Below, piece after piece: positions 15,532 through 23,419 of a DNA stretch of 28,052 nucleotides. The position numbers and the translations under genes are program-made. This stretch comes from an uncultured Arcobacter sp. (GTDB lineage Bacteria > Campylobacterota > Campylobacteria > Campylobacterales > Arcobacteraceae): assembly GCA_937860115.1 (NCBI GenBank), contig CALMBI010000237.1, positions 1 to 28,052 on the forward strand, read 5' to 3'. Below the pieces are notes generated by a model. The model saw nothing but the letters and a program-made list of their open reading frames with translations, was not told the origin of the DNA and ran no database searches. Each line of letters begins with the position of its first letter. The first letter of the stretch is position 1.

Positions 15532-16990
15532 TCACTTCATCCTTCATCATCATATTTTTTAGTCTTTCGATCTCCTCATGATTGGATGAAATAGCGATCT
15601 TAAGCTCCCCTTTTACCTCTTCGATGATAGAATCAGAAGATCTAGCCATTCCATATTTTTCAACCATATCGTTTGCTATCTCTTTTGCTTTTTGTAACTC
15701 ATTAGGAAACACAGCATAAGGCTCTTTTTTAATAAGTTCAACACCAACACTTCCCGCAAGATATCCTTTTATTTTAGCTATAAGCTCACTTCTACTTGGA
15801 TAATCACACACCTCTTCATTGATCCCATCATCAAATAAAGAGACTTTTTTTTGTATCACAAAAGCTTTACAAGCCTGATAGGTTGCCAAAACATCTTTTT
15901 GGGTTTCACAAAGAATATTTTGTTGTTTTTTCCCAAATTGTACTTTTTGTTTCGCACTATTGATATCATCTTCACAAATGATCGAATCATCTCTTTTTAT
16001 CATATTTAAAAGAGCTTCGTTTATAAGTGTTGCCAAAGCTGCACTATTAAATCCACTTGTCTCATTTGCAAGTTTTTCTATATCAAAATTGATATCTTTT
16101 CCTCTAGTATAGAGTTTTAAAATTTTTAATCTATCAGCGCTTGATGGTAACGATAAAAAAACTCTTCTATCAAATCTTCCAGCTCGAAGTAACGCTTCAT
16201 CTAGCACCTCTATCTTATTAGTTGCTGCGATCACAATCACCCCATTTTGCCCATCAAATCCATCCATTTGAGTAAGAAGTTCATTTAAAGTTGCTTCCCT
16301 TTCATCATTATTTCCACCACTTCTACTCTTTCCAACAGCATCAATCTCATCTATAAAAATAATAGCTGGAGCCATAGATTTTGCTTTTGAAAAAAGCTCT
16401 TTTACCCTCACAGCCCCCATCCCTACATAGATATGGACAAAACTTGCTCCACTTTGGTAAAAAAATGGCACATCTGCTTCACCTGCTACCGCTCGTGCAA
16501 TAAGTGTTTTTCCAACCCCTGGAGGTCCTACAAGTAAAACACCTTTTGGTAAAGTTACCCCAAATGATCTATATTTTTTTGGATTATGTAAAAAATCAAC
16601 AATCTCCTCAAGTTCTTCTTTAATCGACTCAATCCCCGCTATATCTCTAAATTTTATATGTGATACTATAGGTTCTACATTATTTTGGGCGGGTGCATTA
16701 ACAGTTGTTTCTTTTAGGCTATCTGATTGTTTTGCACTATTTTCAAGTTCTGTTTGAAATTTATTAGCAGGGATCATTTCCCTTACTTTCTCTTTGTATT
16801 TATTAAGATAAAATGCAACCACCATCAAAATAAGTAAAAATATTATCCCCACAAAATAACTTCCATTTTGCATCACATTATCACTTTTAATACTTGTATA
16901 GATAAAAAGTCCTATAAGTACCGAAGCGCTTATCATCATAAAACGAAGATTTTTATCATTGTTGTTATTGCTATCAAGTTTTTGAAACAT
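15521..16990 (-). CDS. FtsH-like membrane AAA+ ATPase lacking the zinc-protease motif
   Basis: A 489-residue FtsH relative. Two transmembrane helices (about 17-34 and 45-62) flank a very short periplasmic loop. The AAA module is intact: Walker A GPPGVGKT (155-162), Walker B IIFIDEID (210-217), second region of homology RAGRFDRR (269-276) and a pore loop in which IYVGMG replaces the usual MFVGVG. In the C-terminal part, where M41 proteases have HEAGH, this protein reads YQACK (371-375), so both His zinc ligands and the catalytic Glu are absent; the third-ligand region is also altered (FPNELQKAKEIANDMVEKYGMA). It is shorter than the usual 600-650. It therefore probably acts as an unfoldase or membrane chaperone, or as a partner of a true FtsH encoded elsewhere. 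ATG start with AAGGA upstream; overlaps bioV by 11 bases. Confidence 0.9.
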   Translation of the reverse strand: MFQKLDSNNNNDKNLRFMMISASVLIGLFIYTSIKSDNVMQNGSYFVGIIFLLILMVVAFYLNKYKEKVREMIPANKFQTELENSAKQSDSLKETTVNAPAQNNVEPIVSHIKFRDIAGIESIKEELEEIVDFLHNPKKYRSFGVTLPKGVLLVGPPGVGKTLIARAVAGEADVPFFYQSGASFVHIYVGMGAVRVKELFSKAKSMAPAIIFIDEIDAVGKSRSGGNNDEREATLNELLTQMDGFDGQNGVIVIAATNKIEVLDEALLRAGRFDRRVFLSLPSSADRLKILKLYTRGKDINFDIEKLANETSGFNSAALATLINEALLNMIKRDDSIICEDDINSAKQKVQFGKKQQNILCETQKDVLATYQACKAFVIQKKVSLFDDGINEEVCDYPSRSELIAKIKGYLAGSVGVELIKKEPYAVFPNELQKAKEIANDMVEKYGMARSSDSIIEEVKGELKIAISSNHEEIERLKNMMMKDEVIVF

Positions 16991-17025
16991 TGTGTTCCTT
17001 TATTGAACTAAAATTAATTTTAATG

Positions 17026-17031
17026 ATTCTA
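17026..17031 (-). promoter_or_regulatory. Candidate -10 element for the FtsH-like/bioV operon
   Basis: The minus strand reads TAGAAT about 36 bases upstream of the ATG at 16990, in the 115-bp divergent gap shared with pdxJ. Confidence 0.3.
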
Positions 17032-17070
17032 GCTAAAATATTTATAGATCGTGGTTAATAAAGATTTAGA

Positions 17071-17076
17071 TAAAAT
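17071..17076 (+). promoter_or_regulatory. Candidate -10 element for pdxJ-pdxA
   Basis: TAAAAT at 17071-17076 gives a leader of roughly 23 bases to the ATG at 17106, which has AAGGAT just upstream (17095-17100). The -35 region is not recognisable. Confidence 0.3.
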
Positions 17077-17105
17077 AATACTATTAGAAAATATAAGGAT
17101 TAGAA

Positions 17106-17885
17106 ATGTTACTTGGAGTTAATATCGACCATATTGCAGTACTAAGGGAAGCTAGAAAAATAAATGACCCAAATCCACTAGATGCACTTCCTATTTGTAA
17201 ACTAAGTGGAGCTGACCAAATCACTATCCATCTAAGAGAAGATAGAAGACATATTCACGATAATGATGCAAAAAATATCATCCATCTTTCACAACTGCCT
17301 GTAAATTTAGAATGTAGCATAGGTGATGAGATGATAGAAATTGTATGCGATCTAAAACCTCATCGTGCAACACTTGTACCTGAAAATAGAGCGGAAGTAA
17401 CAACCGAAGGTGGTCTTGATATTAAAAATAATTTTGAAAAAATTAAAACCGCAATAGAGAAATTACATGCCAATGAGATTGAAGTCTCACTTTTTATCGA
17501 TCCAACGATAGAGATGATCAAACTCTCTAAAGAGTTAAAAGTAGAATGGATAGAGCTTCATACAGGAACTTTTGCAAATATCTATGCAATGCTTTTTAGT
17601 GGGTTAGATAAAACACATCATTCTATAAAAGAATTAGAGTTATCTAGAAAAGTACTGCAAGATAAGTTAGATCACTCAATCTATGAGATTAAGAAGTCTG
17701 CCAATCTTGGAGTTGATCTTGGATTAAAAGTAGCTGCTGGACATGGACTAAACTATCAAAACGTTACAATGATATCTAAGATTCCAGAGATTATTGAACT
17801 TAATATTGGTCAGAGCATTGTAGCTAGAAGTGTTTTTACTGGTCTTCATCAAGCGATCACTGATATGAAAGAGATCTTAGCGTGA
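17106..17885 (+). CDS. pdxJ: Pyridoxine 5'-phosphate synthase
   Basis: Condenses 3-amino-2-oxopropyl phosphate with deoxyxylulose phosphate to give pyridoxine 5'-phosphate, the last ring-forming step of DXP-dependent vitamin B6 synthesis. The 259-residue TIM barrel shows the N-terminal LGVNIDHIAVLREAR, GADQITIHLREDRRHI, the catalytic PHRATLVPENRAEVTTEGGLD, IELHTGTFAN, VAAGHGLNYQNV and ELNIGQSIVARSVFTGL. It is slightly longer than E. coli PdxJ. Its stop overlaps the GTG start of pdxA by 4 bases, so the two consecutive-pathway enzymes are translationally coupled. Confidence 0.98.
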   Translation: MLLGVNIDHIAVLREARKINDPNPLDALPICKLSGADQITIHLREDRRHIHDNDAKNIIHLSQLPVNLECSIGDEMIEIVCDLKPHRATLVPENRAEVTTEGGLDIKNNFEKIKTAIEKLHANEIEVSLFIDPTIEMIKLSKELKVEWIELHTGTFANIYAMLFSGLDKTHHSIKELELSRKVLQDKLDHSIYEIKKSANLGVDLGLKVAAGHGLNYQNVTMISKIPEIIELNIGQSIVARSVFTGLHQAITDMKEILA

Positions 17886-18793
17886 GTAAAAAAAAGATAG
17901 CAATATCTATTGGTGATATCAATGGAATTGGGATCGAATTAGCACTGAGAAGTCATGAAAGTGTAAAAGCACTGTGTGATCCTATCTATTGTATCAACAA
18001 AAAGTTATTACAACGAGCAAGTGAACTTTTAGAGATCCCCATTCCAAGTGATTTTGCACTCTATGAAACTTACAAAGATTTCAAAATCAAACCTGGTAAA
18101 ATTTCAAAAAAATCTGGTTTTTTTAGTTATCAATCTTTTTTAGATGCAATCAATCTTGTAATGCACAAAGAAGCTGATGGAGTTTGTACCCTTCCAATCA
18201 ATAAAGAATCATGGAAAAAAGCTGGGATAGATTATGTAGGGCATACTGATATGTTACGGGATATCTTCAAACAAGATGCGATTATGATGCTTGGGTGTGA
18301 AAAAATGTATGTAGCACTTTTCACAGAGCATATCCCACTAAAAAAGGTAGCAAAACAGATCAAAACAGAGAGCCTTTATAGATTTTTTGATAATTTTTAT
18401 AAAAGTGAAACTCCACAAAAAGTAGCAGTTTTAGGACTCAATCCTCATGCAGGAGATAATGGTGTTTTAGGAGATGAAGAAAAAAAGATCACAAAAGCTA
18501 TAAAAAAAATCAATACAAAGCTGAATCAACAAATATTTGAAGGACCATTTGTCCCTGATACTATTTTTACACCAAATGCACGAAAAAATTTTAAGTATTT
18601 TGTCGCTATGTATCATGATCAAGGTCTTGCTCCACTTAAAGCACTTTATTTTGAAGAGGGGATTAATGTTTCACTAGGTCTTCCTATTAAAAGGACATCT
18701 GTGGATCATGGAACTGCATTTGATATTGCTTATAAACAAAGCGAGTTGGTTTCAAGTGTAAGTTATCTGAATGCTATAAAGAAATTGTTATAA
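17882..18793 (+). CDS. pdxA: 4-hydroxythreonine-4-phosphate dehydrogenase
   Basis: NAD-dependent oxidation of 4-phosphohydroxy-L-threonine, supplying the amino-ketone substrate of PdxJ. The N-terminal ISIGDINGIGIELAL replaces the usual GDPxGIGPE pattern. Metal-binding His residues are seen in VGHTDML, GLNPHAGDNG and MYHDQGLAPLKAL, followed by GINVSLGLPIKRTSVDHGTAFDIA. At 303 residues it is shorter than E. coli PdxA (329). The start is GTG at 17882, overlapping the pdxJ TGA (GTGA). A strong hairpin terminator follows six bases after the stop. Confidence 0.97.
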   Translation: MSKKKIAISIGDINGIGIELALRSHESVKALCDPIYCINKKLLQRASELLEIPIPSDFALYETYKDFKIKPGKISKKSGFFSYQSFLDAINLVMHKEADGVCTLPINKESWKKAGIDYVGHTDMLRDIFKQDAIMMLGCEKMYVALFTEHIPLKKVAKQIKTESLYRFFDNFYKSETPQKVAVLGLNPHAGDNGVLGDEEKKITKAIKKINTKLNQQIFEGPFVPDTIFTPNARKNFKYFVAMYHDQGLAPLKALYFEEGINVSLGLPIKRTSVDHGTAFDIAYKQSELVSSVSYLNAIKKLL

Positions 18794-18799
18794 AAAAAT

Positions 18800-18836
18800 C
18801 ATTGCACTTTTTTTATAAAAAGCGCAATGGGTTTTT
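18800..18836. terminator. Bidirectional intrinsic terminator between pdxA and the broken response regulator
   Basis: CATTGC-A-CTTTTT pairs with AAAAAG-C-GCAATG (18800-18829), a 12-bp stem with one A/C mismatch. Read on the plus strand it is followed by GGGTTTTT; read on the minus strand it is followed by ATTTTTTT. It therefore serves both convergent transcripts. Confidence 0.8.
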
Positions 18837-18837
18837 A

Positions 18838-19683
18838 CTAAGCTATAATCTCCAAATAAAAATTATATCCAGCGATCAACAGATCTTCCCCATAAAATAA
18901 AACCATTTTCGTTTTAAATTTTAATACCTCATCATCTTTTGATTTAAAATGATGAACAGAATCGATTGTAGTTTTTTTATGGATCGCCTCAAGCATCTCT
19001 TTTTGTATCGATGCACCACCACCATTTTCTTTTAAAATAGATATACTAGCTCCCATGAGTTCATCTTCTTCATACCCCATAAGTTCACTAAATTTAGTAG
19101 AAAATTCTAAAATCTCACCATTTTTATTTACAGTCATCATAGGAATATATCTATCTACAAGTTGTTTATAATAAGTTAGGTTTTTTTCTAATTCTTTATT
19201 TTGAACCACCAATTCATTGAGTTCTTTTGAATCATTTTTTGTTTTTGTGATCAATGTTTTTGCAATATCTTTTACTGTTTTTTCTTTTCTATATTGCACA
19301 ACAACTTTTTCAATATCTTGGATTATTCTATTGATTGTTACAGGTTTATTGATAAATTTTTTGATCCCTAAATCAAGTGCATCAAGCATATATTCGGTAC
19401 TTGTATATGCAGTTGTAATTAAAATTGGCACATCTGATATTTGTTGTATCTCTCTTGCTAGATCAAGTCCTGACATCTTTGGCATATTGATATCTGTGAC
19501 TATAACGTCTATTTTGTCTTTATTCTCTTTGAATATTTCAAGTGCCTCTACACCGTCTTCAGCTTCAAATACCTCTTTAAAAATCTTATTGTAGATTCTA
19601 GATTCTTGTTTTCAAAGCATCCCTTCATCTTCAACATACAAGATTGTCATCGTTCTTAATTCTGATACATCAAAAGTTGCCAT
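18838..19683 (-). pseudogene. Broken REC-PAS response regulator with an in-frame TGA
   Basis: The frame from ATG 19683 to TAG 18838 (282 codons) is continuous except for a TGA at 19614-19612, codon 24. The receiver domain begins TMTILYVEDEGML, stop, KQESRIYNKIFKEVFEAEDG, then the phospho-acceptor segment VIVTDINMPKMSG, ILITTAYTS and the conserved Lys in FINKPVT. A coiled region and a C-terminal PAS domain (VNKNGEILEFSTKFSELMGYEEDELMGASI) follow; no DNA-binding or enzymatic output domain is present. AGGAGA precedes the ATG, which lies 14 bases after ruvB. The stop falls between the first acidic cluster and the phosphorylation site, so truncated product would be inactive. An internal start after the stop would lose the acidic pocket. 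The broken histidine kinase upstream of ruvB is its likely former partner. Confidence 0.85.
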
Positions 19684-19697
19684 TCTTCTATCTTCTC

Positions 19698-20723
19698 CTA
19701 TTCATCAAAAAGTGATTTTGTATTCTCATTGTTTGGTGGTGTTAATCTAAAAAGATCATACGCTTTCACACTTGCAATTCTTCCACGTGCCGTTCGCTCA
19801 ATATAGCCATTGGCTAACAAATATGGCTCTATTGCTTCTTCTAAAGTTCCTTCATCTTCACTTAGAGCTGCTGCTATTGTTGAAAGCCCCATTGGTCTTC
19901 CTTTATTTGATAAAAGTAACTCAAGTAATCTTAAATCCATCTCATCAAATCCTTTATCATTTACTCCAAGTTCATCTAAAGCATATTTACATCTTAAAAG
20001 TGTTATTTCTCTTTCTTTGTTTACTTCTGCAAAATCTCTTACACGTCTTAAAAGTCTCAGCGCTACCCTTGGTGTTCCCCTACTTCTTCTTGCTATTTCA
20101 AAACTCGCATCTTCCTTTGCTGGTTTATCTAGTTTTTTTGAAGCTATTTGGATAATTTTGCCAAGCTCCTCATCACTATAAAAGTTCATTCTAAAATGCA
20201 TTCCAAAACGATCCCGTAAAGGGTTGCTAATCATCCCTGCTCGAGTCGTTGCTCCAATAAGGGTAAATTTTGGAAGATCTATCTGCACTGTTTGTGCTGC
20301 AGGTCCACTTCCAATAATAATATCAAGCCGATAATCCTCCATAGCAGGATAAAGTATCTCTTCGATTGCAGGGCTTAATCTATGGATCTCATCTATAAAC
20401 AAGATATCCCCTTCACTTAGATTTGTAACAATCGCAGCAAGATCACCAGCTTTTTCTATAGTAGGGGCTGCTGTTACTTTGATATTTGCACCCATTTGAT
20501 TTGCTATTATATGACTAAGTGTAGTTTTCCCAAGTCCAGGAGGCCCAAAAAGTAAAATATGATCAAGAACATCACCTCTTATTTTACAAGCTTCAATAAA
20601 CACTTGTAAATTTTTCTTGATCTTCTCTTGACCTATGTATTCATCCCAAATGCTTGGTCTGAGTGTCGTTTCACTATTGGTATCTTCAAATGAAACCTTT
20701 TCAACCTCTACGAGTCTCTCCAA
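19698..20723 (-). CDS. ruvB: Holliday junction branch-migration ATPase RuvB
   Basis: AAA+ motor of the RuvAB complex that moves Holliday junctions in recombinational repair. The 341-residue protein shows LRPSIWDEYIGQEKIKKNL, Walker A FGPPGLGKTTL, Walker B ILFIDEIHRLSP, sensor TLIGATTRAGMISNPLRDRFG with the arginine finger, and the C-terminal winged helix (KGRPMGLSTIAAALSEDE, PYLLANGYIERTARGR). All key motifs look intact. The start is TTG at 20723-20721 with AAAGGA six bases upstream. It lies between two pseudogenes, 30 bases after the broken kinase and 14 bases before the broken regulator, and has no obvious promoter of its own, so its transcription may still depend on the dead kinase gene. 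Confidence 0.97.
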   Translation of the reverse strand: MERLVEVEKVSFEDTNSETTLRPSIWDEYIGQEKIKKNLQVFIEACKIRGDVLDHILLFGPPGLGKTTLSHIIANQMGANIKVTAAPTIEKAGDLAAIVTNLSEGDILFIDEIHRLSPAIEEILYPAMEDYRLDIIIGSGPAAQTVQIDLPKFTLIGATTRAGMISNPLRDRFGMHFRMNFYSDEELGKIIQIASKKLDKPAKEDASFEIARRSRGTPRVALRLLRRVRDFAEVNKEREITLLRCKYALDELGVNDKGFDEMDLRLLELLLSNKGRPMGLSTIAAALSEDEGTLEEAIEPYLLANGYIERTARGRIASVKAYDLFRLTPPNNENTKSLFDE

Positions 20724-20753
20724 TATCTATCCTTTATTACTTTTTAACAATTC

Positions 20754-22274
20754 TTATCTATTACAAAACTCAGCTTTCCCATCGATTGGAAAACTAATCG
20801 TAAATTCTGCACCTACATAATTGATCCCATTATAGATAAACTTTCTATTTGCAACACTTACTGTTCCACAACTATCTTCTACTATATTTTTGCACATATA
20901 AAGACCTAGCCCTGTCCCTTCATTATCACCTTTAGTTGTAAAATATGGATCAAATAATTTATTTATAATCTCATCAGGAACCCCACCAGCATTATCTTTT
21001 ATTTTGATAATGATGCAATCCCCTTTGATATCAGTTGAAAGAAATATAAATCTTTCCTCTTCATTTTTGATATTTTTATCAAGTGCATCTTTTGCATTAT
21101 TTAAGGTATTAAGCATCGCTTGAAGTATTTCACTTTCAAATCCATTACAATAACCATCTGTATCAAGATCGGTAATCATTTGTACGTAGTATTTTGCAAG
21201 AGCTGCATCTGCAATTGAGAGTGATTTATTGATCATATCAACAATACTAAATTTTTGTTTATGTCTATCATTTTTGATAAAGTTTCTAAAATCACTAATA
21301 GTTGTTGATAAATACTCAGTTTGTTGAATGATAGTGTTCATAGATTTGTCGATCGTTTTTTCATCAAGTGTTTTAAGTGAATTATAAACACTCACTCCAC
21401 TTGCTAAAGTACTTATGACACTCAGTAGTGGTCTCTATTAATGAGCGATATTTCCTATCATCTCACCTAAAGTAGCAAGTCTGCTTTGTTTTTCAAGCAG
21501 TTTCTCTTTTTCATGTAATTTGATACTATCTGTGATATCTTGCACAGATCCTATCATTCTTATAGGCTCCCCTTCACTATTTCTCTCAACTATTTCACCT
21601 CTATCTTTGACCCATTTTATTTCACCATCTTTGCAAACGATTCTATGCTCACTATGATAAAGTTGATTGTTTTTTAGTGCTTGTTGAATCCTATCAAATA
21701 CAAATGGAGCATCTTTTGGATGAATGATTGAGGCAAAAAAATCTAAATGATGCTCTAGTTTAGAATCATCAACTGCAAACATATCAAGCCATTTTTGATT
21801 GTGTTTTACTAAATTTGTTTCAAGATTCCAATCCCAAACACCCTCACCTATTATAGTAAGAGCAATATCAAGCATCTTTTCTTTTTGAGTTAAGATCACT
21901 TTATCATTCTCTATATCTGTAATATCATTTACTACTACTAAGATGTATTTATTTCCTTTGTCATCTTCAAAAGGTTTTTTAAATGATTTATAATGTCTTA
22001 TTTCTAATGTATCTGCATCTGTAGATTGTTCATAGACTGTTTGTTCTTCGTTACTATCCATAATTTCTTGGATGTTTTTAAGATAAAAATCTGTTTGTTC
22101 TTTATTTGGATTGAAATCGCAATCAGTTTTACCAATAAGATTTTCTGGTGTAGTCCCATAAAGTTCTGCTAAAACTTTATTGCCAAAAACAAATCTTCCA
22201 TCATAATCTTTAATGATAATTATATTGGGTGTTTCATAGGTGAGTGTGTTAATAATGTCATTTAGAGAAAGCAT
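20754..22274 (-). pseudogene. Broken PAS-PAS sensor histidine kinase with tandem stops in the H-box
   Basis: One continuous frame of 507 codons is interrupted only by adjacent TAA (21440-21438) and TAG (21437-21435). The upstream half has two PAS domains (IIIIKDYDGRFVFGNKVLAELYG; GEGVWDWNLETNLVKHNQKW to RMIGSVQDITDS) and the HisKA lead-in ATLGEMIGNIAH, ending at the phospho-acceptor His278. The downstream half has the dimerisation helix and an intact HATPase domain (AMLNTLNNAKDAL, KDNAGGVP, FDPYFTTKGDNEGTGLGLYMC). Normal kinases read HQWRQPLS here; this reads H, stop, stop, RPLLS. The CAA and TGG codons have each become stops, and the following QP is also changed. No membrane helix is visible. 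I see no properly spaced ribosome-binding site for independent translation of the second half. AAAGG precedes the ATG at 22274. Confidence 0.9.
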
Positions 22275-22300
22275 GATCTACCTTTTAATTAGTATCGCTT

Positions 22301-22306
22301 ATTTTA
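22301..22306 (-). promoter_or_regulatory. Candidate -10 element for the broken kinase-ruvB-regulator operon
   Basis: The minus strand reads GATAAAATAAG, with TAAAAT at 22306-22301, about 27 bases upstream of the kinase ATG. It is probably the promoter that also serves ruvB, since the kinase-ruvB gap is only 30 bases. Confidence 0.3.
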
Positions 22307-22387
22307 TCAAAAAATTATTAAATAAACTTCTTCTTATAATTAAAATCACTCAATTAAAAACTCAGTCTATCATCAACAATTTTTTGC

Positions 22388-22395
22388 TATATTAT
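22388..22395 (+). promoter_or_regulatory. Candidate -10 region for the nadA operon
   Basis: TATATTAT offers overlapping -10 hexamers (TATATT or TATTAT) about 30 bases upstream of the nadA ATG in the 150-bp divergent gap. AAAAGG follows at 22408-22413. Confidence 0.4.
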
Positions 22396-22424
22396 TACCT
22401 ATTTTATAAAAGGTTAGAAAATTT

Positions 22425-23417
22425 ATGGATTTAAAAAATGAAATTTTAAAACTCAAAGAGGAGTTAGATGTCACCATTGTAGCTCACTTTTATCAAAAAG
22501 ATGAAGTGTTTGAACTTGCTGATATTGTAGGTGATAGTTTAGAATTAGCCAAACGAGCAATTGCTACAGAATCTGAAAATATTATTTTTTGTGGTGTTGG
22601 ATTTATGGGGGAGAGTGTAAAAGTTCTCTCTCCATCAAAAAGAGTTTTTATGCCCAAAATTGCATGTTGTGCTATGGCTAAGATGATCGATGTTGATTAT
22701 TATAACAACAATTTAGAGATCTTAAACAAAGCTGGTTTATCAAATGATAATATTTTACCAATCACTTATATCAATTCAAGTGCTGCAGTAAAAGCTGCTG
22801 TTGGAAAAATGGGTGGTTATGTTTGTACAAGTGCAAATGCTTACAAAATCATCGAACGAGGATTAGAAAGTGGCAAAAAAATCTTTTTTGTACCTGATCG
22901 TTGCCTTGGGCAAAATTTTGCAAAACAGATTGGACTAAAATCAGCTGTTGTAGGGATCGATCCTATCGAAAAAGTACTTGAAGCTGATATTATTTGTTTT
23001 AATGGTTTTTGCTCCGTTCATCAACTTTTTACTCCAGAAGATATTGACTTTTTTAGAGAAAAATATCCAGATATCATAGTAGCTGTCCATCCTGAGTGTG
23101 ACCCTGCTGTTGTAGATAAAGCAGACTTTGTAGGGAGTACATCACAACTTATAAAATATATCACACAAGATCTCTCACCTGATCAAAAAGTGGTTGTAGG
23201 AACAGAATACAATATGGTAAATCGTCTTAGAGAAAAAAATACTTATGTTTTAAGTAGTACAAAACCAGAGTGTCCAACGATGAATGAAACAACACTAGAA
23301 GATCTTTATAACACACTTCTTTCAATCAAAAATAAAACATACACAAATGAAATTTTTGTGAGTGATGATACAGTAAAATATGCAAGAATAGCACTTGAAA
23401 GGATGTTTGAGGTTTAA
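22425..23417 (+). CDS. nadA: Quinolinate synthase
   Basis: A [4Fe-4S] enzyme condensing iminoaspartate with dihydroxyacetone phosphate to quinolinate in de novo NAD synthesis. The 330-residue protein shows the N-terminal VAHFYQKDEV, DIVGDSLELA, FCGVGFMGESVKVLSP, the first cluster Cys region PKIACCAMA, YINSSAAVKA, FVPDRCLGQNFA, the second Cys in FNGFCSVHQLFTPEDI, HPECDPAVVD, and the third in KPECPTMNETTLEDL. It is the first gene of a tightly packed plus-strand operon, two bases before nadC. The AAAAGG binding site is rather far (11 bases) from the ATG. nadB is not in the window. Confidence 0.97.
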   Translation: MDLKNEILKLKEELDVTIVAHFYQKDEVFELADIVGDSLELAKRAIATESENIIFCGVGFMGESVKVLSPSKRVFMPKIACCAMAKMIDVDYYNNNLEILNKAGLSNDNILPITYINSSAAVKAAVGKMGGYVCTSANAYKIIERGLESGKKIFFVPDRCLGQNFAKQIGLKSAVVGIDPIEKVLEADIICFNGFCSVHQLFTPEDIDFFREKYPDIIVAVHPECDPAVVDKADFVGSTSQLIKYITQDLSPDQKVVVGTEYNMVNRLREKNTYVLSSTKPECPTMNETTLEDLYNTLLSIKNKTYTNEIFVSDDTVKYARIALERMFEV

Positions 23418-23419
23418 CT

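Noticed and set aside
19772..20181. Two overlapping open frames of over 120 codons on the plus strand opposite ruvB
   Set aside because: Their translations are low-complexity Leu- or Ser-rich antisense products of an intact ruvB, with no family similarity or start signals.
21395..21410. Internal translation restart giving a separate HATPase protein from the broken kinase
   Set aside because: The GTG at 21395 has no correctly spaced ribosome-binding site; the nearby GGAG lies inside coding sequence at unsuitable spacing. Such a product would also lack the phospho-acceptor His.
2..22274. Stop-codon reassignment or selenocysteine to explain in-frame stops
   Set aside because: Internal stops include TAA, TAG and TGA, occur only in three signalling genes, and one gene also has frameshifts. 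All other genes terminate normally with the same codons.
22275..22424. Possible riboswitch or NAD-responsive element upstream of nadA
   Set aside because: The 150-bp gap is simple AT-rich sequence with only promoter-like hexamers; no stable structured element or repeat operator is visible.
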